A DNA stretch of 16,297 bases from Candidatus Omnitrophota bacterium (GTDB lineage: Bacteria; Omnitrophota; Gorgyraeia; B26-G9): NCBI GenBank assembly GCA_023136735.1, contig JAGLQQ010000212.1, positions 1 to 16,297 on the forward strand, read 5' to 3'. The notes under the pieces are model-generated. The model was not told the origin of the DNA. It did no database searches and saw only the letters and a program-made list of their open reading frames with translations. The translations under genes were made by a program, and so were the position numbers. Below, in pieces: positions 1 through 8,263 of the stretch (its first letter is position 1; each line of letters starts with the position of its first letter).

Positions 1-36
1 GTATTTTCTATCTAGGAGTTGGGGTGGAGTTGGGGT
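1..36 (+). repeat. Dispersed repeat copy with an 11-bp tandem duplication
   Basis: Bases 1-23 match the reverse complement of 8714-8736 at 22 of 23 positions; the only difference is base 3. Within the same stretch the 11-mer GGAGTTGGGGT occurs twice head to tail, at 15-25 and 26-36. The match is far too long for chance in a 16-kb window, so both places carry copies of the same dispersed sequence. The left end of this copy may lie beyond the window. No coding content is recognised. What kind of element it is cannot be told from two partial copies. Confidence 0.7.
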
Positions 37-48
37 AAAAGTATTTAC

Positions 49-77
49 TTGCTTATATAGTTAAGCTATTTTATAAT
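49..77 (+). promoter_or_regulatory. Candidate sigma70-type promoter of thpR
   Basis: A perfect -10 hexamer TATAAT lies at 72-77. TTGCTT lies at 49-54 as a weak -35, with a 17-bp spacer. The start of transcription would be expected about 7 bases after the -10, at or next to the thpR ATG at 85. That would make the message leaderless or almost so, which fits the lack of any Shine-Dalgarno before this ATG. The -10 is convincing; the -35 is partial. Confidence 0.5.
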
Positions 78-84
78 AAAGACC

Positions 85-657
85 ATGAAAAATATACTTA
101 GAGCATTCATAGCAGTAGAGATAAGCTCTGAAATTCGTAAAGAGCTAATACGAATTCAATCGGAATTAAAAAAATGCCTTAAAGGCGATATATCATGGGT
201 AGAGCCGGAAAACATACATTTAACACTTAGATTTTTAGGCCAGATTACTGATGCGCAGTTGGAAGAAATCAAGAAAATCGTAGAATCAATTGCCAAGAAA
301 ATCAAAAAATTCAATATGGACTTAGGTGTCATCGGAGCTTTCCCGGATATTGCAAATCCTCGAATAATCTGGATAGGCATTAATTTCGGATTTAATCAAT
401 TAAATGAAATTAACGCTGAGCTTGAAGATAAGCTGGAAACTATTAATTTTGCGGTGGGAGAAAAGTATTTTCATCCTCATCTTACCATTGCCCGCGTTAA
501 ATCTCTTGATAAAAAAAACACTCTGGATGAAATAGTCCAAAAAATACACCCCCAGCAATTACCGGCGACCATTGATAAGCTTGTTATCATCCAAAGTGAA
601 CTTACCCCGCAAGGAGCAAAATATACAGATTTATTTGAGACAAACTTACCTAAATAA
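85..657 (+). CDS. thpR: RNA 2',3'-cyclic phosphodiesterase (2H family, LigT/ThpR)
   Basis: This 190-residue protein has the two HxT catalytic signatures of the 2H phosphoesterase superfamily: H45-L-T47 in the context NIHLTLRFLG, and H132-L-T134 in HPHLTIARV. Length and spacing fit the bacterial ThpR/LigT family, which opens 2',3'-cyclic phosphate ends of RNA and can ligate tRNA halves in vitro. The protein is soluble, with no signal peptide or membrane segment. It is the only plus-strand gene here and converges on pgpA with a 41-bp gap. In many bacteria thpR sits beside pgpA and cinA/recA on the same strand, so its opposite orientation suggests a local inversion or relocation. The ATG has no Shine-Dalgarno in front of it. 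Family assignment is firm; the physiological substrate is not known for most members. Confidence 0.93.
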   Translation: MKNILRAFIAVEISSEIRKELIRIQSELKKCLKGDISWVEPENIHLTLRFLGQITDAQLEEIKKIVESIAKKIKKFNMDLGVIGAFPDIANPRIIWIGINFGFNQLNEINAELEDKLETINFAVGEKYFHPHLTIARVKSLDKKNTLDEIVQKIHPQQLPATIDKLVIIQSELTPQGAKYTDLFETNLPK

Positions 658-698
658 CTCAATTGATCTTGCGATTAAAGATATGTACTACAGAAAAA

Positions 699-1151
699 TC
701 AAGTCAGAATTATGCGGATATAATCGATTAAATATATTAGGGCAAGAGCATAAAAAGCAGCTAAAATATCATCCCACATTACACCAAGACTCCCCTTAAG
801 ATCCTGTATTTTATTTATGGGAAAAGGTTTTAAAATATCAAATACTCGAAACAGGGAAAAAACCAACAAAGTGTAGAAAAATGTATGTGTATGGGGGATA
901 AAACAGCAGCATATAAGCATTCCGCTTACTTCATCAATCACTATTTTGCTTGAATCCTTGACCTTGAATATTTTTTCCGCCCGTCCACAGGTCATAAAGC
1001 CCAGAACAACTATCAGCCCTGTTACTGCTCCTAAGTAAAAAGAGTTGCCTCTAAGGAAAAAAAAGAGAAGTACTCCAGCAATGCTGGCATAAGTACCTGA
1101 GGCAATTGGCAAATAGCCTATATAAAAAAAACTTGAGATCAATCTAATCAT
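699..1151 (-). CDS. pgpA: Phosphatidylglycerophosphatase A
   Basis: This 150-residue hydrophobic protein belongs to the PgpA family, which dephosphorylates phosphatidylglycerol phosphate to phosphatidylglycerol in the inner membrane. Family hallmarks visible are the N-terminal glycine-rich segment GYLPIASGTYASIAG, the acidic motif DEVSGML near the middle, and WDDILAAFYAL near the C-terminus, which is probably the metal-binding aspartate pair. Several hydrophobic stretches look membrane-embedded. The ATG overlaps the end of pgsA by 8 bases, so translation is probably coupled. The enzyme acts directly after PgsA, so the pair supplies two consecutive steps of anionic phospholipid synthesis. The length is normal. 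Confidence 0.93.
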   Translation of the reverse strand: MIRLISSFFYIGYLPIASGTYASIAGVLLFFFLRGNSFYLGAVTGLIVVLGFMTCGRAEKIFKVKDSSKIVIDEVSGMLICCCFIPHTHTFFYTLLVFSLFRVFDILKPFPINKIQDLKGSLGVMWDDILAAFYALALIYLIDYIRIILT

Positions 1152-1734
1152 CTTTTAACGCCCCGAAAATATCCAGGTTTTTTATAAAATAAGACATCCC
1201 TGATATAAGAGTTAATGCAATAGTAATAATCATTGATATATACACACTGTTTTGAAGAAAAATTTTATGATCAGAGCTCCAGGACGAAAAACCAGCAGAT
1301 GATGATTCATTTATTATAATAACACCCAGTATAAAGAAAATCGATACCATCTGTGAAACTGTTTTATGTTTTCCCGCCATTGAAGCTGCCAGCACCCTCC
1401 CTTTTTTTAACCCAATAATCCTTATTCCGGTTACTATAAGCTCTCTTAATATAATTACAACTACCATCCAGGCAGGTATTAAACGCATCTGGACAAAAGA
1501 TAAGAAAGCAGCTAAAACAAGAACTTTATCGGCAATAGGATCAAGTAGTTTTCCTAAATCTGTAATAAGATTATATTTGCGAGCAACATAGCCATCGTAA
1601 AAATCTGTAACACATGCAATAGTAAAGGCAACCAATGCTAAAATCTTCCCCACCAACCCAGGAGAAAAAAGCAAAAACATAAAAACAAAAGCTAAAACAA
1701 TACGCAGGATAGTTAGCCTGTTAGGTAAATTCAC
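1144..1734 (-). CDS. pgsA: CDP-diacylglycerol--glycerol-3-phosphate 3-phosphatidyltransferase
   Basis: This 196-residue integral membrane protein carries the CDP-alcohol phosphatidyltransferase signature D-x2-DG-x2-AR-x8-G-x3-D-x3-D, seen as DFYDGYVARK followed by DLGKLLDPIADK (about residues 43-69). It condenses CDP-diacylglycerol with glycerol 3-phosphate to make phosphatidylglycerol phosphate, the substrate of PgpA encoded next. The start appears to be GTG at 1734, overlapping the rimO stop by 4 bases (GTGA). The AGGAG inside the end of rimO, seven bases upstream, supports this start. About five to six hydrophobic segments are visible. The head-group specificity (glycerol phosphate rather than another alcohol) is inferred from the neighbour pgpA and overall resemblance. 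Confidence 0.94.
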   Translation of the reverse strand: MNLPNRLTILRIVLAFVFMFLLFSPGLVGKILALVAFTIACVTDFYDGYVARKYNLITDLGKLLDPIADKVLVLAAFLSFVQMRLIPAWMVVVIILRELIVTGIRIIGLKKGRVLAASMAGKHKTVSQMVSIFFILGVIIINESSSAGFSSWSSDHKIFLQNSVYISMIITIALTLISGMSYFIKNLDIFGALKDD

Positions 1735-3047
1735 ACCTTATCTCCTGTTAAGTCGTAAAGCACATTATCCGTGATCCTTACTGTTTCCAATCTCCCAACC
1801 TTTAAATCTTCACCTTTGACATAAACCAAACCATCGACATCAGGGGCATCATATTGAGTCCGGCCGCTTGCTAAGCTTTTATTTAAAACCTTATCAATAA
1901 GCACTTCCATTGTCTGCCCTACAAACTCTGAATTCTTAAGCTCTACTATTTTCTGCTGCATAAGCATGATCTTCTCACGTCTTTTATTCTTTATACGCTC
2001 TTGAATCTGACCTTTGAGTGATGCTGCTGTTGTACCTTCCTCGGCAGAATAGGTAAAGACCCCCAAGCGCTCAAATTTCACATCAGCAGCATACCTGTAA
2101 AGCTCCTTAAACTCTAAGTTGGTTTCTTGAGGAAAACCAACCATCAAAGTAGTCCGTATTGCTGCATCAGGAATAATCTTTCTTATATCATCGATCAACT
2201 TTTTAATCTTTGAAGCCTTTACTTTTCTTTTCATCAGCTTCAACATTCGCTCATTTATATGCTGAATAGGCAAATCAATATATTTGCATATTTTAGGTTC
2301 CTCGCGTATAAGCCCAAGTAGCGAAACGTTTAAATGCCTAGGATGAGAATATAATAACCTGATCCACTTCAGCTTTTTTATTTTTACCAGTTTCTTCAAG
2401 AGACTATCAAGGGCAAACTTTTTATAAATATCATTCCCATAAAAAGTAGTATCCTGACTTATAAGGTTAACCTCTTTCACTCCCCTATCAGCCATATCCT
2501 TTACTTCTTTTACTATTGATTCCATTCGCCTTGATCGATAAGTCCCTCTTATCTGAGGAATAACACAATAGCTACAGCGGTTATCACAACCATCTGCAAT
2601 TTTCACATAAGCATAATGTTTAGGCGTCAGGTAAAGACGCGGTGTATTATGCTTATACAAGAAATGATTTTGGCTAATATTTACAACTTTGCGAGAATGG
2701 AACAATTTAGCTATAGTCACCGCTATTTTATCGATATTGCCAGAGCCTAAGAATCCGTCAACCTCATCCATGAGAATTGCCAGTTCCTTGCCATAACGCT
2801 GCGGCAGGCATCCTGATACAATGATTTTTTTTAGTTTCCCACTCTTTTTTAATTCAATCATGTTAAAAACAGTATCGATCGCCTCTTCTTTAGCATCTTT
2901 AATGAAAGCACAGGTATTGACAATCGCCACATCACAACCAGCAGGGTTTTGCTTTATTGTAAACCCTGCCCTATGCAAAAAACCAAGCATTATTTCTGCA
3001 TCAACAAGATTCTTTGAACAGCCAAGATTAATTAACGCTACTTTCAT
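1731..3047 (-). CDS. rimO: Ribosomal protein S12 methylthiotransferase
   Basis: This 438-residue radical-SAM methylthiotransferase has the three-part family architecture. The N-terminal MTTase domain has cysteines C10, C46 and C80 for the second iron-sulfur cluster. The radical-SAM domain has CDNRCSYC (C154, C158, C161) for the SAM-binding cluster. A C-terminal TRAM domain covers about residues 370-438. RimO adds a methylthio group to an aspartate of ribosomal protein S12. The start LINLGCSKNLVDAE is typical of RimO rather than MiaB. The ATG at 3047 is preceded by a modest GGAAAG Shine-Dalgarno. It heads a run of three overlapping genes (rimO-pgsA-pgpA) and is separated from ftsK by a 360-bp gap holding a palindromic element. 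Confidence 0.95.
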   Translation of the reverse strand: MKVALINLGCSKNLVDAEIMLGFLHRAGFTIKQNPAGCDVAIVNTCAFIKDAKEEAIDTVFNMIELKKSGKLKKIIVSGCLPQRYGKELAILMDEVDGFLGSGNIDKIAVTIAKLFHSRKVVNISQNHFLYKHNTPRLYLTPKHYAYVKIADGCDNRCSYCVIPQIRGTYRSRRMESIVKEVKDMADRGVKEVNLISQDTTFYGNDIYKKFALDSLLKKLVKIKKLKWIRLLYSHPRHLNVSLLGLIREEPKICKYIDLPIQHINERMLKLMKRKVKASKIKKLIDDIRKIIPDAAIRTTLMVGFPQETNLEFKELYRYAADVKFERLGVFTYSAEEGTTAASLKGQIQERIKNKRREKIMLMQQKIVELKNSEFVGQTMEVLIDKVLNKSLASGRTQYDAPDVDGLVYVKGEDLKVGRLETVRITDNVLYDLTGDKV

Positions 3048-3083
3048 GTCACTTTCCGTATATTTAAATTAATAAATTGATGA

Positions 3084-3318
3084 ACATACAAATTGTATTA
3101 TTGTAACTTGGTGTTGACAGTATTTGGATGAAAATAACTATTTTTGCGAATTCAAAGATTGCTGATACATGCCTGCCCCGCCGCATTATAGGCGTGGGGA
3201 TCTTTGAATTCGCAGTCCCGCCTAAGACGAGACGAAAATGAGTAAAAATAGTTTTTTCAGCCGCCAGCTGACAACATCTTGCATTGTAAACATATCTCCC
3301 AAACAATACATACAAATT
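3084..3318. repeat. Large imperfect palindromic element between ftsK and rimO
   Basis: The 360-bp gap between rimO and ftsK holds nested inverted repeats. A perfect 14-bp pair (TGCGAATTCAAAGA at 3145-3158 and its complement at 3201-3214) encloses a GC-rich core, 3176-3199, that folds on itself as CCCCGCC...GGCGTGGGG. Further out, ACTATTTTT (ending at 3145) pairs with AAAAATAGT (near 3245-3253), and TGTTGACAG at 3112-3120 pairs 8/9 with CTGACAACA at 3268-3276. An exact 11-bp direct repeat, ACATACAAATT, occurs at 3084-3094 and 3308-3318 and could be a target-site duplication. No convincing open frame lies inside, and no U-tract follows the hairpin in either direction. A MITE-like non-autonomous element is the favoured reading. 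Confidence 0.6.
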
Positions 3319-3361
3319 ACAAGTTTTAACTTGTCATTGAAAAGAGGAAATCTTAAAGATT
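3319..3361. repeat. Two small AT-rich palindromes downstream of ftsK
   Basis: ACAAGTT-TT-AACTTGT at 3319-3334 is a 7-bp stem with a two-base centre. AATCTT-A-AAGATT at 3349-3361 is a 6-bp stem with a one-base centre. Both lie 47-90 bases after the ftsK stop on the minus strand. They could give weak structures at the 3' end of the ftsK message, but neither has the GC-rich stem plus U-run of a standard intrinsic terminator. Function unassigned. Confidence 0.35.
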
Positions 3362-3407
3362 ATATGTTTAGGCTGGAGTTCAAAAATTTAGTTATTATTG
3401 TTTACTG

Positions 3408-5636
3408 CTATTCTTCTTCCTGCTGCGCAAAAATAGCATCATCCCAACTATCAATAAGAATCTCTCTTGCTTTAGAACCTCGAAACGGACCGACAATACC
3501 ATCATTTTCCATCATATCGATCAAACGTGCAGCACGCGCATATCCAAGCCGTAATCTTCTTTGCAGCATTGAAACAGATGCCTGCTTCGTATTAATAACA
3601 AGATTAGCAGCTTCTTCATACATATCGTCTTTTTTATCTCTGCTTTTACCGCCGAATATTTTTGCCTGCTCTTTTAATATATCCTCTGTATAAACAGCCG
3701 TTCTTTGGGCTTTAGCAAATTTAACTACTGCCTCAATTTCTTTATCTTCCACTAGTCCTGATTGAGCCCTTATCAGCTTAAAATTCCCTGGTTTAAGAAA
3801 CAGCATATCGCCGCGTCCCAAAAGCTTATCCGCACCATTCATATCTAAAACTGTACGAGAATCTATCTTACTTGCTACACGAAATGAAATACGCGCAGGA
3901 AAGTTTGCCTTGATAATACCGGTTATGACATCCACAGACGGCCTCTGAGTAGCCAAGATCATATGAATACCTATAGCACGTGATAGCTGAGCCAAGCGGG
4001 TAATTGCCCCTTCAACCTCTTTAGGAGCCATTAACATCATGTCTGCGAGCTCATCTATTATGATCACAATATAAGGCATCTTTTCAAGAGGTATCTTTTT
4101 ATCCCCATCGGTGATTTCTTTAAGACCCTCCTGTATTTTTGTGTTATAGCCTGCAATATTACGCACCCCTACCTTTGCTAATAATTTATATCTATTTTCC
4201 ATTTCCATTACTGCCCAATCAAGGGCCCCTGCAGCTCTCTTCACATCATTAACAACAGGACAGATAAGATGCGGCAGGCCGTTATACATGGCCATTTCCA
4301 CCATCTTCGGGTCAATAAGAATCAACTTTACTTCCTCAGGAGAAGCCTGGAACAGAATACTCATAATAAGAGTGTTCACACAAACTGTTTTTCCCGCACC
4401 GGTAGTTCCGGCAATCAGCATATGCGGCATTGCAGCAAGGTCAGTAACAAGAGGAGAACCGTTTATATTCTTACCCAATGCAAGCGTTAGCTTTGACTTA
4501 GAATCCTGGAACTCATTTGCTTCTAAAAGTTCTTTTAGATAAACCATGACTGCTGTTAGATTTGGTACATCAATACCCACCGTTCCTTTGCCTGGAAGAG
4601 GCGCAACAATGTGCACACTCGGTGCTTTCAGATTTAACGCAATATCATCACCAAGATTCATTATTTGATTTATTTTCACGCCAGGAGCCGGCTGCAATTC
4701 ATACCGAGTTATCACCGGGCCCTGTTCAACTTCAACAACTTTAACCTCTATATTAAAATCCCTGAGTGTTTCTTCAAGTATCCTAGAATTACCTTCAAGG
4801 TCATCCTTCATCATTTTTTCTTCCATTGGTGCAGGGGTGCTAAGCAAATCAAGAGGCGGTAATTTATAATCTCCGACAAATTTCGGAACTTGCGCTCGGA
4901 CGGTTTTTTTCTCTTTATTAAAAAATTTTGGCTTCTTTATTACAATCCGTGATTTACGCACTGGCTGGACCTCTTCTTCTTCAAACTCATCGACCTCTTT
5001 TGCTTTTTTATTTTTGGTACTAAGCTTCCTAATCCTTGGCTTATCCAAAGTTTTCTGTGCGGTTTGCATCTCAGTAAAGCGTTCTTTAAGTGAGGAAATA
5101 TTAAGAGCACCAGCCACAGTTCGAGATAAACGCAGCAAAACAGGTAAAACAAGAAATTCTGTAGCTAAAAGAATTGAAAGCACGAATATTGTGCCTAAAA
5201 TTACCATTGTCCCTACTTCACCGAAATATCTGCAAAGCAGTAACGATGTATAAAACCCAACTACTCCTCCTGTAGCGACTCTGCTTACATTATAAGGAGC
5301 AGTCACGGTACTCATCATTGATGAAAACGACCATATAGAAAACAGGAAGCCAAAAAATTTAGAATGAAACTTATGATTTATCCGCCCCATAATTTTTCCA
5401 ACTGCCCATAAACTGAACAGTAATGGAATAAGATATGCACTCCATCCAACAGAAATTAGCAACGCCCACACCATATATGCGCCAACGTACCCGCTAAAAT
5501 TTTTTATATTTACATTTGGATTTGAAGTGTTAAAAGAAATATCGGCCGGATTATAAGAAAGAAAACTGATAAGCAGAAAAGCACAGATTCCAATAAGGAT
5601 AATAAACCATATTATCCTTATTTGTTTTTCACTCAT
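3408..5636 (-). CDS. ftsK: DNA translocase FtsK/SpoIIIE
   Basis: This 742-residue septal DNA pump uses ATP to move chromosome termini and help dimer resolution at division. About four N-terminal membrane helices lie between residues 7 and 170. A charged linker with KK/EEEE runs follows (about 190-250). Next come the alpha domain and the RecA-like motor, with Walker A GTTGAGKT (410-417) and Walker B VIIIDEL (524-530). A C-terminal winged-helix gamma domain (about 675-735) has QRRLRLGYARAARLIDMME, the part that reads KOPS/SRS-type polar sequences. The linker is short compared with E. coli FtsK, as in SpoIIIE-type proteins. The ATG at 5636 follows the dut stop by three bases, and GGGAG in the dut tail serves as Shine-Dalgarno. 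Confidence 0.96.
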   Translation of the reverse strand: MSEKQIRIIWFIILIGICAFLLISFLSYNPADISFNTSNPNVNIKNFSGYVGAYMVWALLISVGWSAYLIPLLFSLWAVGKIMGRINHKFHSKFFGFLFSIWSFSSMMSTVTAPYNVSRVATGGVVGFYTSLLLCRYFGEVGTMVILGTIFVLSILLATEFLVLPVLLRLSRTVAGALNISSLKERFTEMQTAQKTLDKPRIRKLSTKNKKAKEVDEFEEEEVQPVRKSRIVIKKPKFFNKEKKTVRAQVPKFVGDYKLPPLDLLSTPAPMEEKMMKDDLEGNSRILEETLRDFNIEVKVVEVEQGPVITRYELQPAPGVKINQIMNLGDDIALNLKAPSVHIVAPLPGKGTVGIDVPNLTAVMVYLKELLEANEFQDSKSKLTLALGKNINGSPLVTDLAAMPHMLIAGTTGAGKTVCVNTLIMSILFQASPEEVKLILIDPKMVEMAMYNGLPHLICPVVNDVKRAAGALDWAVMEMENRYKLLAKVGVRNIAGYNTKIQEGLKEITDGDKKIPLEKMPYIVIIIDELADMMLMAPKEVEGAITRLAQLSRAIGIHMILATQRPSVDVITGIIKANFPARISFRVASKIDSRTVLDMNGADKLLGRGDMLFLKPGNFKLIRAQSGLVEDKEIEAVVKFAKAQRTAVYTEDILKEQAKIFGGKSRDKKDDMYEEAANLVINTKQASVSMLQRRLRLGYARAARLIDMMENDGIVGPFRGSKAREILIDSWDDAIFAQQEEE

Positions 5637-5639
5637 AGA

Positions 5640-6098
5640 TCATACTCCCGTATGTCCGAAGCCACCCGCATTGCGCACAGTTTCATCCAGCTCGCTAACA
5701 ACTTTAAATTCTGCCTGGGTAACTTTCTTTATAACCATTTGAGCAATACGTGCCCCCCGTTTTATCTCATAGGCACTGGATCCAAAATTAATCATAATAA
5801 TATTGATCAATCCGCGGTAATCAGCATCAATAGTTCCTGGACTGTTGACGATACTAATACCGTGCTTTATAGCCAAACCGCTACGCGGTCTTATCTGAGC
5901 CTCATATCCTTGAGGCAAGCTAATATAGATTCCGGCCGAGATAAGTTTTATCTGGCCGGGTTCTAGAGTTATTTGATCATCAACATCAGCATATAAATCC
6001 ATGCCTGCTGATCCACTGCTCATATAACTGGGAAGCGGTAGATCCTCACAGTTATCTTTTTTCTTAACATTTATTGCAACTTTATCAATCACTTCCAT
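5640..6098 (-). CDS. dut: Deoxyuridine 5'-triphosphate nucleotidohydrolase (dUTPase)
   Basis: This 152-residue trimeric-type dUTPase hydrolyses dUTP to dUMP and pyrophosphate, preventing uracil incorporation and supplying dTMP synthesis. The five conserved motifs are visible: SAGMDLYA (I), RPRSGLAIKHGI (II), GTIDADYRG with the catalytic-water aspartate (III), RGARIAQMVI (IV), and the C-terminal arm RNAGGFGHTGV (V). In motif V, N replaces the usual G after R, and H replaces S before TG; both are tolerable variants. The start overlaps pnp by 14 bases and ftsK begins three bases after the stop, so the three genes are almost certainly co-transcribed. Confidence 0.95.
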   Translation of the reverse strand: MEVIDKVAINVKKKDNCEDLPLPSYMSSGSAGMDLYADVDDQITLEPGQIKLISAGIYISLPQGYEAQIRPRSGLAIKHGISIVNSPGTIDADYRGLINIIMINFGSSAYEIKRGARIAQMVIKKVTQAEFKVVSELDETVRNAGGFGHTGV

Positions 6099-8190
6099 CG
6101 CTTTTCTTTTCCTCAGGATTCGCTTTTTTCATGCTTAGATTGACTCTCTTCATATTGTCTATCTCAATAACTTTTACACTTACCTGATCTCCGACTTTTA
6201 CCACATCTTCGACATTCTTAACAAATGTATTAGACAACTCTGAAACATGAATAAGCCCTTCTTTGTTAGGTAATATTTCACAGAAAGCACCAAAGTTCAT
6301 AAGTCTGGTAATCTTACCTTTATAAATTTTGCCTACTTCCGCTTCAGCAATCAAACCTTGGATTATATCGATTGCCTTTTGGGAAGCAGCAGAATCAGAT
6401 GATGCAACAGCTACTGTTCCATCATCTTCAATATCTATTTTAACCCCTGTATCAGCAACTATCTGCTTAATTATCTTTCCTCCGGGGCCTATAATATCTT
6501 TTATTTTTTCCTGTGGTACAGTTATAATAGTAATTCTTGGAGCAAATTCAGAAAGTTCAGCTCGCGGCTTATCAATAACTGCTGTCATTTTATCAAGGAT
6601 AAAAAGTCTGGCCTCTTTAGCCTGAGCCAGGGCCTTTTCAAGAATTTCTATATTTATTCCCTCTATCTTTGAGTCAAGCTGGATAGCTGTAACCCCGGTT
6701 TTGGATCCGGTGACTTTAAAGTCCATGTCACCTAAGTGATCTTCTAATCCCAGGATATCCGTCAGTACTGCTACGCTATCACCTTCTTTTATAAGTCCCA
6801 TTGCAATTCCAGAAACCGGCGCTTCAATAGGAACACCCGCATCCATCAAAGATAATGTTCCTGCGCAAACCGATGCCATACTCGAAGATCCGTTCGATTC
6901 TAAAATTTCAGACACAAGTCTTATAGTATAAGGGAATTTTTCTTTTGATGGCATAACCGGCAATAATGCCCGCTCTGCCAGTGCACCGTGACCAATTTCT
7001 CTACGGCCAGGACCACGAATCGGCCGCGCCTCTCCCACACTAAATGAAGGAAAGTTATAGTGCAACATAAAAGTTTTTTTTGATTCTCCGACTAAAGCAT
7101 CAATCCTCTGCTCATCTGCACTTGTTCCCAGAGTTACTACACCCAAACTTTGAGTCTGTCCACGTGTAAACACTGCCGAACCATGTGTGCAAGGCAAAAC
7201 AGCTACTTCAGAACAAATATCACGTATATCCGTATAGCTTCTGCCGTCAACACGCACCTTATTTTCAAGAATAATCTTACGCACATGCTCTTTTTCAACT
7301 TTTTCCAGCATAGATTTTACTTCCGATTCCGTATAAGGAGAATCCTCTGTTATCAGATTTTCAATAAGCTCTTTTGATATAACAGCCAACCGCTCTTGTC
7401 TTTGCTCTTTGCCGCTGATTTTATAAACATCAGAGAGTTTTCCCAAGGAAAAATCCTTAACACTATCATACAATTCTTCAGGCACCTGCTTTAGAGCAAC
7501 AACAGCTTTTTGTTTGCCGCATTTTGCAACAAACTCTTCCTGTATAGTAATAAGAGATAATAATTTATCATAGCCAAACTTCATTGCCTCAAGCATTAAT
7601 TCTTCAGATACTTGGTTGGCACCGCTTTCAATCATATTAATCCCGTTTTTCGTCCCGGCAAGGACTATTTCCAGTGAACTTTCTTTAATCTGTTCGAATG
7701 TAGGATTAATAACAAATTCATCGTTAATTCTACCAATTTTTACCGCCCCCATAGGCCCTGCAAACGGAATGTCCGATATTGCTAGAGCACATGAAGCCCC
7801 TATCAAAGCTAGTATATCCGAATCATTTTCTGTGTCACAGGACAAAACCATAGCAAAAACCTGAATTTCATTGCGAAGTCCCTTTGGAAAAAGCGGCCTT
7901 ATAGGTCTATCAATAAGCCTAGATGTCAATATTTCCTTTTCTGATGGTCTGCCTTCACGTTTAAAAAATCCTCCGGGTATCTTGCCTGCAGCGTAGGTCT
8001 TTTCTTTATATTCTACTGTCAAAGGCAAAAAATCTAAATGTTCCTTTGGTTCTTTTGACATTACGGTAGTAACCAAGACAACTGTTCCTCCGCACTGTAC
8101 AGTAACCGCAGAATTTGCCTGTTTTGCTAATTTCCCGGTTTCAATTTTAATCGTATCTTTTCCCAATTGAATTTCAGTTCTTTCTATCAT
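6085..8190 (-). CDS. pnp: Polyribonucleotide nucleotidyltransferase (PNPase)
   Basis: This 701-residue phosphorolytic 3'-5' exoribonuclease forms trimers and joins the RNA degradosome. Domain order is the standard one: first RNase PH-like domain, alpha-helical linker, second RNase PH domain (FTRGQTQSLGVVTLGT and the GRREIGHGALAERAL segment), KH domain (IITVPQEKIKDIIGPGGKIIKQI, with the GxxG loop), and a C-terminal S1 RNA-binding domain (GKIYKGKITRLMNFGAF onward), ending in a lysine-rich tail. The length is normal. It lies directly downstream of rpsO, the classic rpsO-pnp arrangement in which processing between the two controls pnp levels. The 73-base rpsO-pnp spacer is unusually purine-rich on the coding strand. 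The Shine-Dalgarno is a weak GAGAGA. Confidence 0.97.
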   Translation of the reverse strand: MIERTEIQLGKDTIKIETGKLAKQANSAVTVQCGGTVVLVTTVMSKEPKEHLDFLPLTVEYKEKTYAAGKIPGGFFKREGRPSEKEILTSRLIDRPIRPLFPKGLRNEIQVFAMVLSCDTENDSDILALIGASCALAISDIPFAGPMGAVKIGRINDEFVINPTFEQIKESSLEIVLAGTKNGINMIESGANQVSEELMLEAMKFGYDKLLSLITIQEEFVAKCGKQKAVVALKQVPEELYDSVKDFSLGKLSDVYKISGKEQRQERLAVISKELIENLITEDSPYTESEVKSMLEKVEKEHVRKIILENKVRVDGRSYTDIRDICSEVAVLPCTHGSAVFTRGQTQSLGVVTLGTSADEQRIDALVGESKKTFMLHYNFPSFSVGEARPIRGPGRREIGHGALAERALLPVMPSKEKFPYTIRLVSEILESNGSSSMASVCAGTLSLMDAGVPIEAPVSGIAMGLIKEGDSVAVLTDILGLEDHLGDMDFKVTGSKTGVTAIQLDSKIEGINIEILEKALAQAKEARLFILDKMTAVIDKPRAELSEFAPRITIITVPQEKIKDIIGPGGKIIKQIVADTGVKIDIEDDGTVAVASSDSAASQKAIDIIQGLIAEAEVGKIYKGKITRLMNFGAFCEILPNKEGLIHVSELSNTFVKNVEDVVKVGDQVSVKVIEIDNMKRVNLSMKKANPEEKKSDGSD

Positions 8191-8263
8191 TCTCTCTTCT
8201 CATCTTTCTTTTCTATATTTTATCTATCTTCTCTTATGTATCGTCTTTTTCCAATTACTTCTT

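Noticed and set aside
660..700. A terminator between the convergent thpR and pgpA genes
   Set aside because: Only a 5-bp AT-rich stem (ATCTT...AAGAT, 66-82 past position 600) is present, without a U-tract.
3145..3214. The 14-bp inverted repeat as an intrinsic terminator of ftsK
   Set aside because: The loop is over 40 bases, and no run of U follows the stem on either strand.
3064..3315. Minus-strand open frame of 83 codons between ftsK and rimO
   Set aside because: It reads straight through the inverted repeats of the palindromic element; codon content follows the palindrome, not a protein.
8191..8263. Separate pnp promoter in the purine-rich rpsO-pnp spacer
   Set aside because: A TAAAAT-like hexamer is present, but no -35 at a suitable distance. 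Co-transcription with rpsO is the simpler reading.
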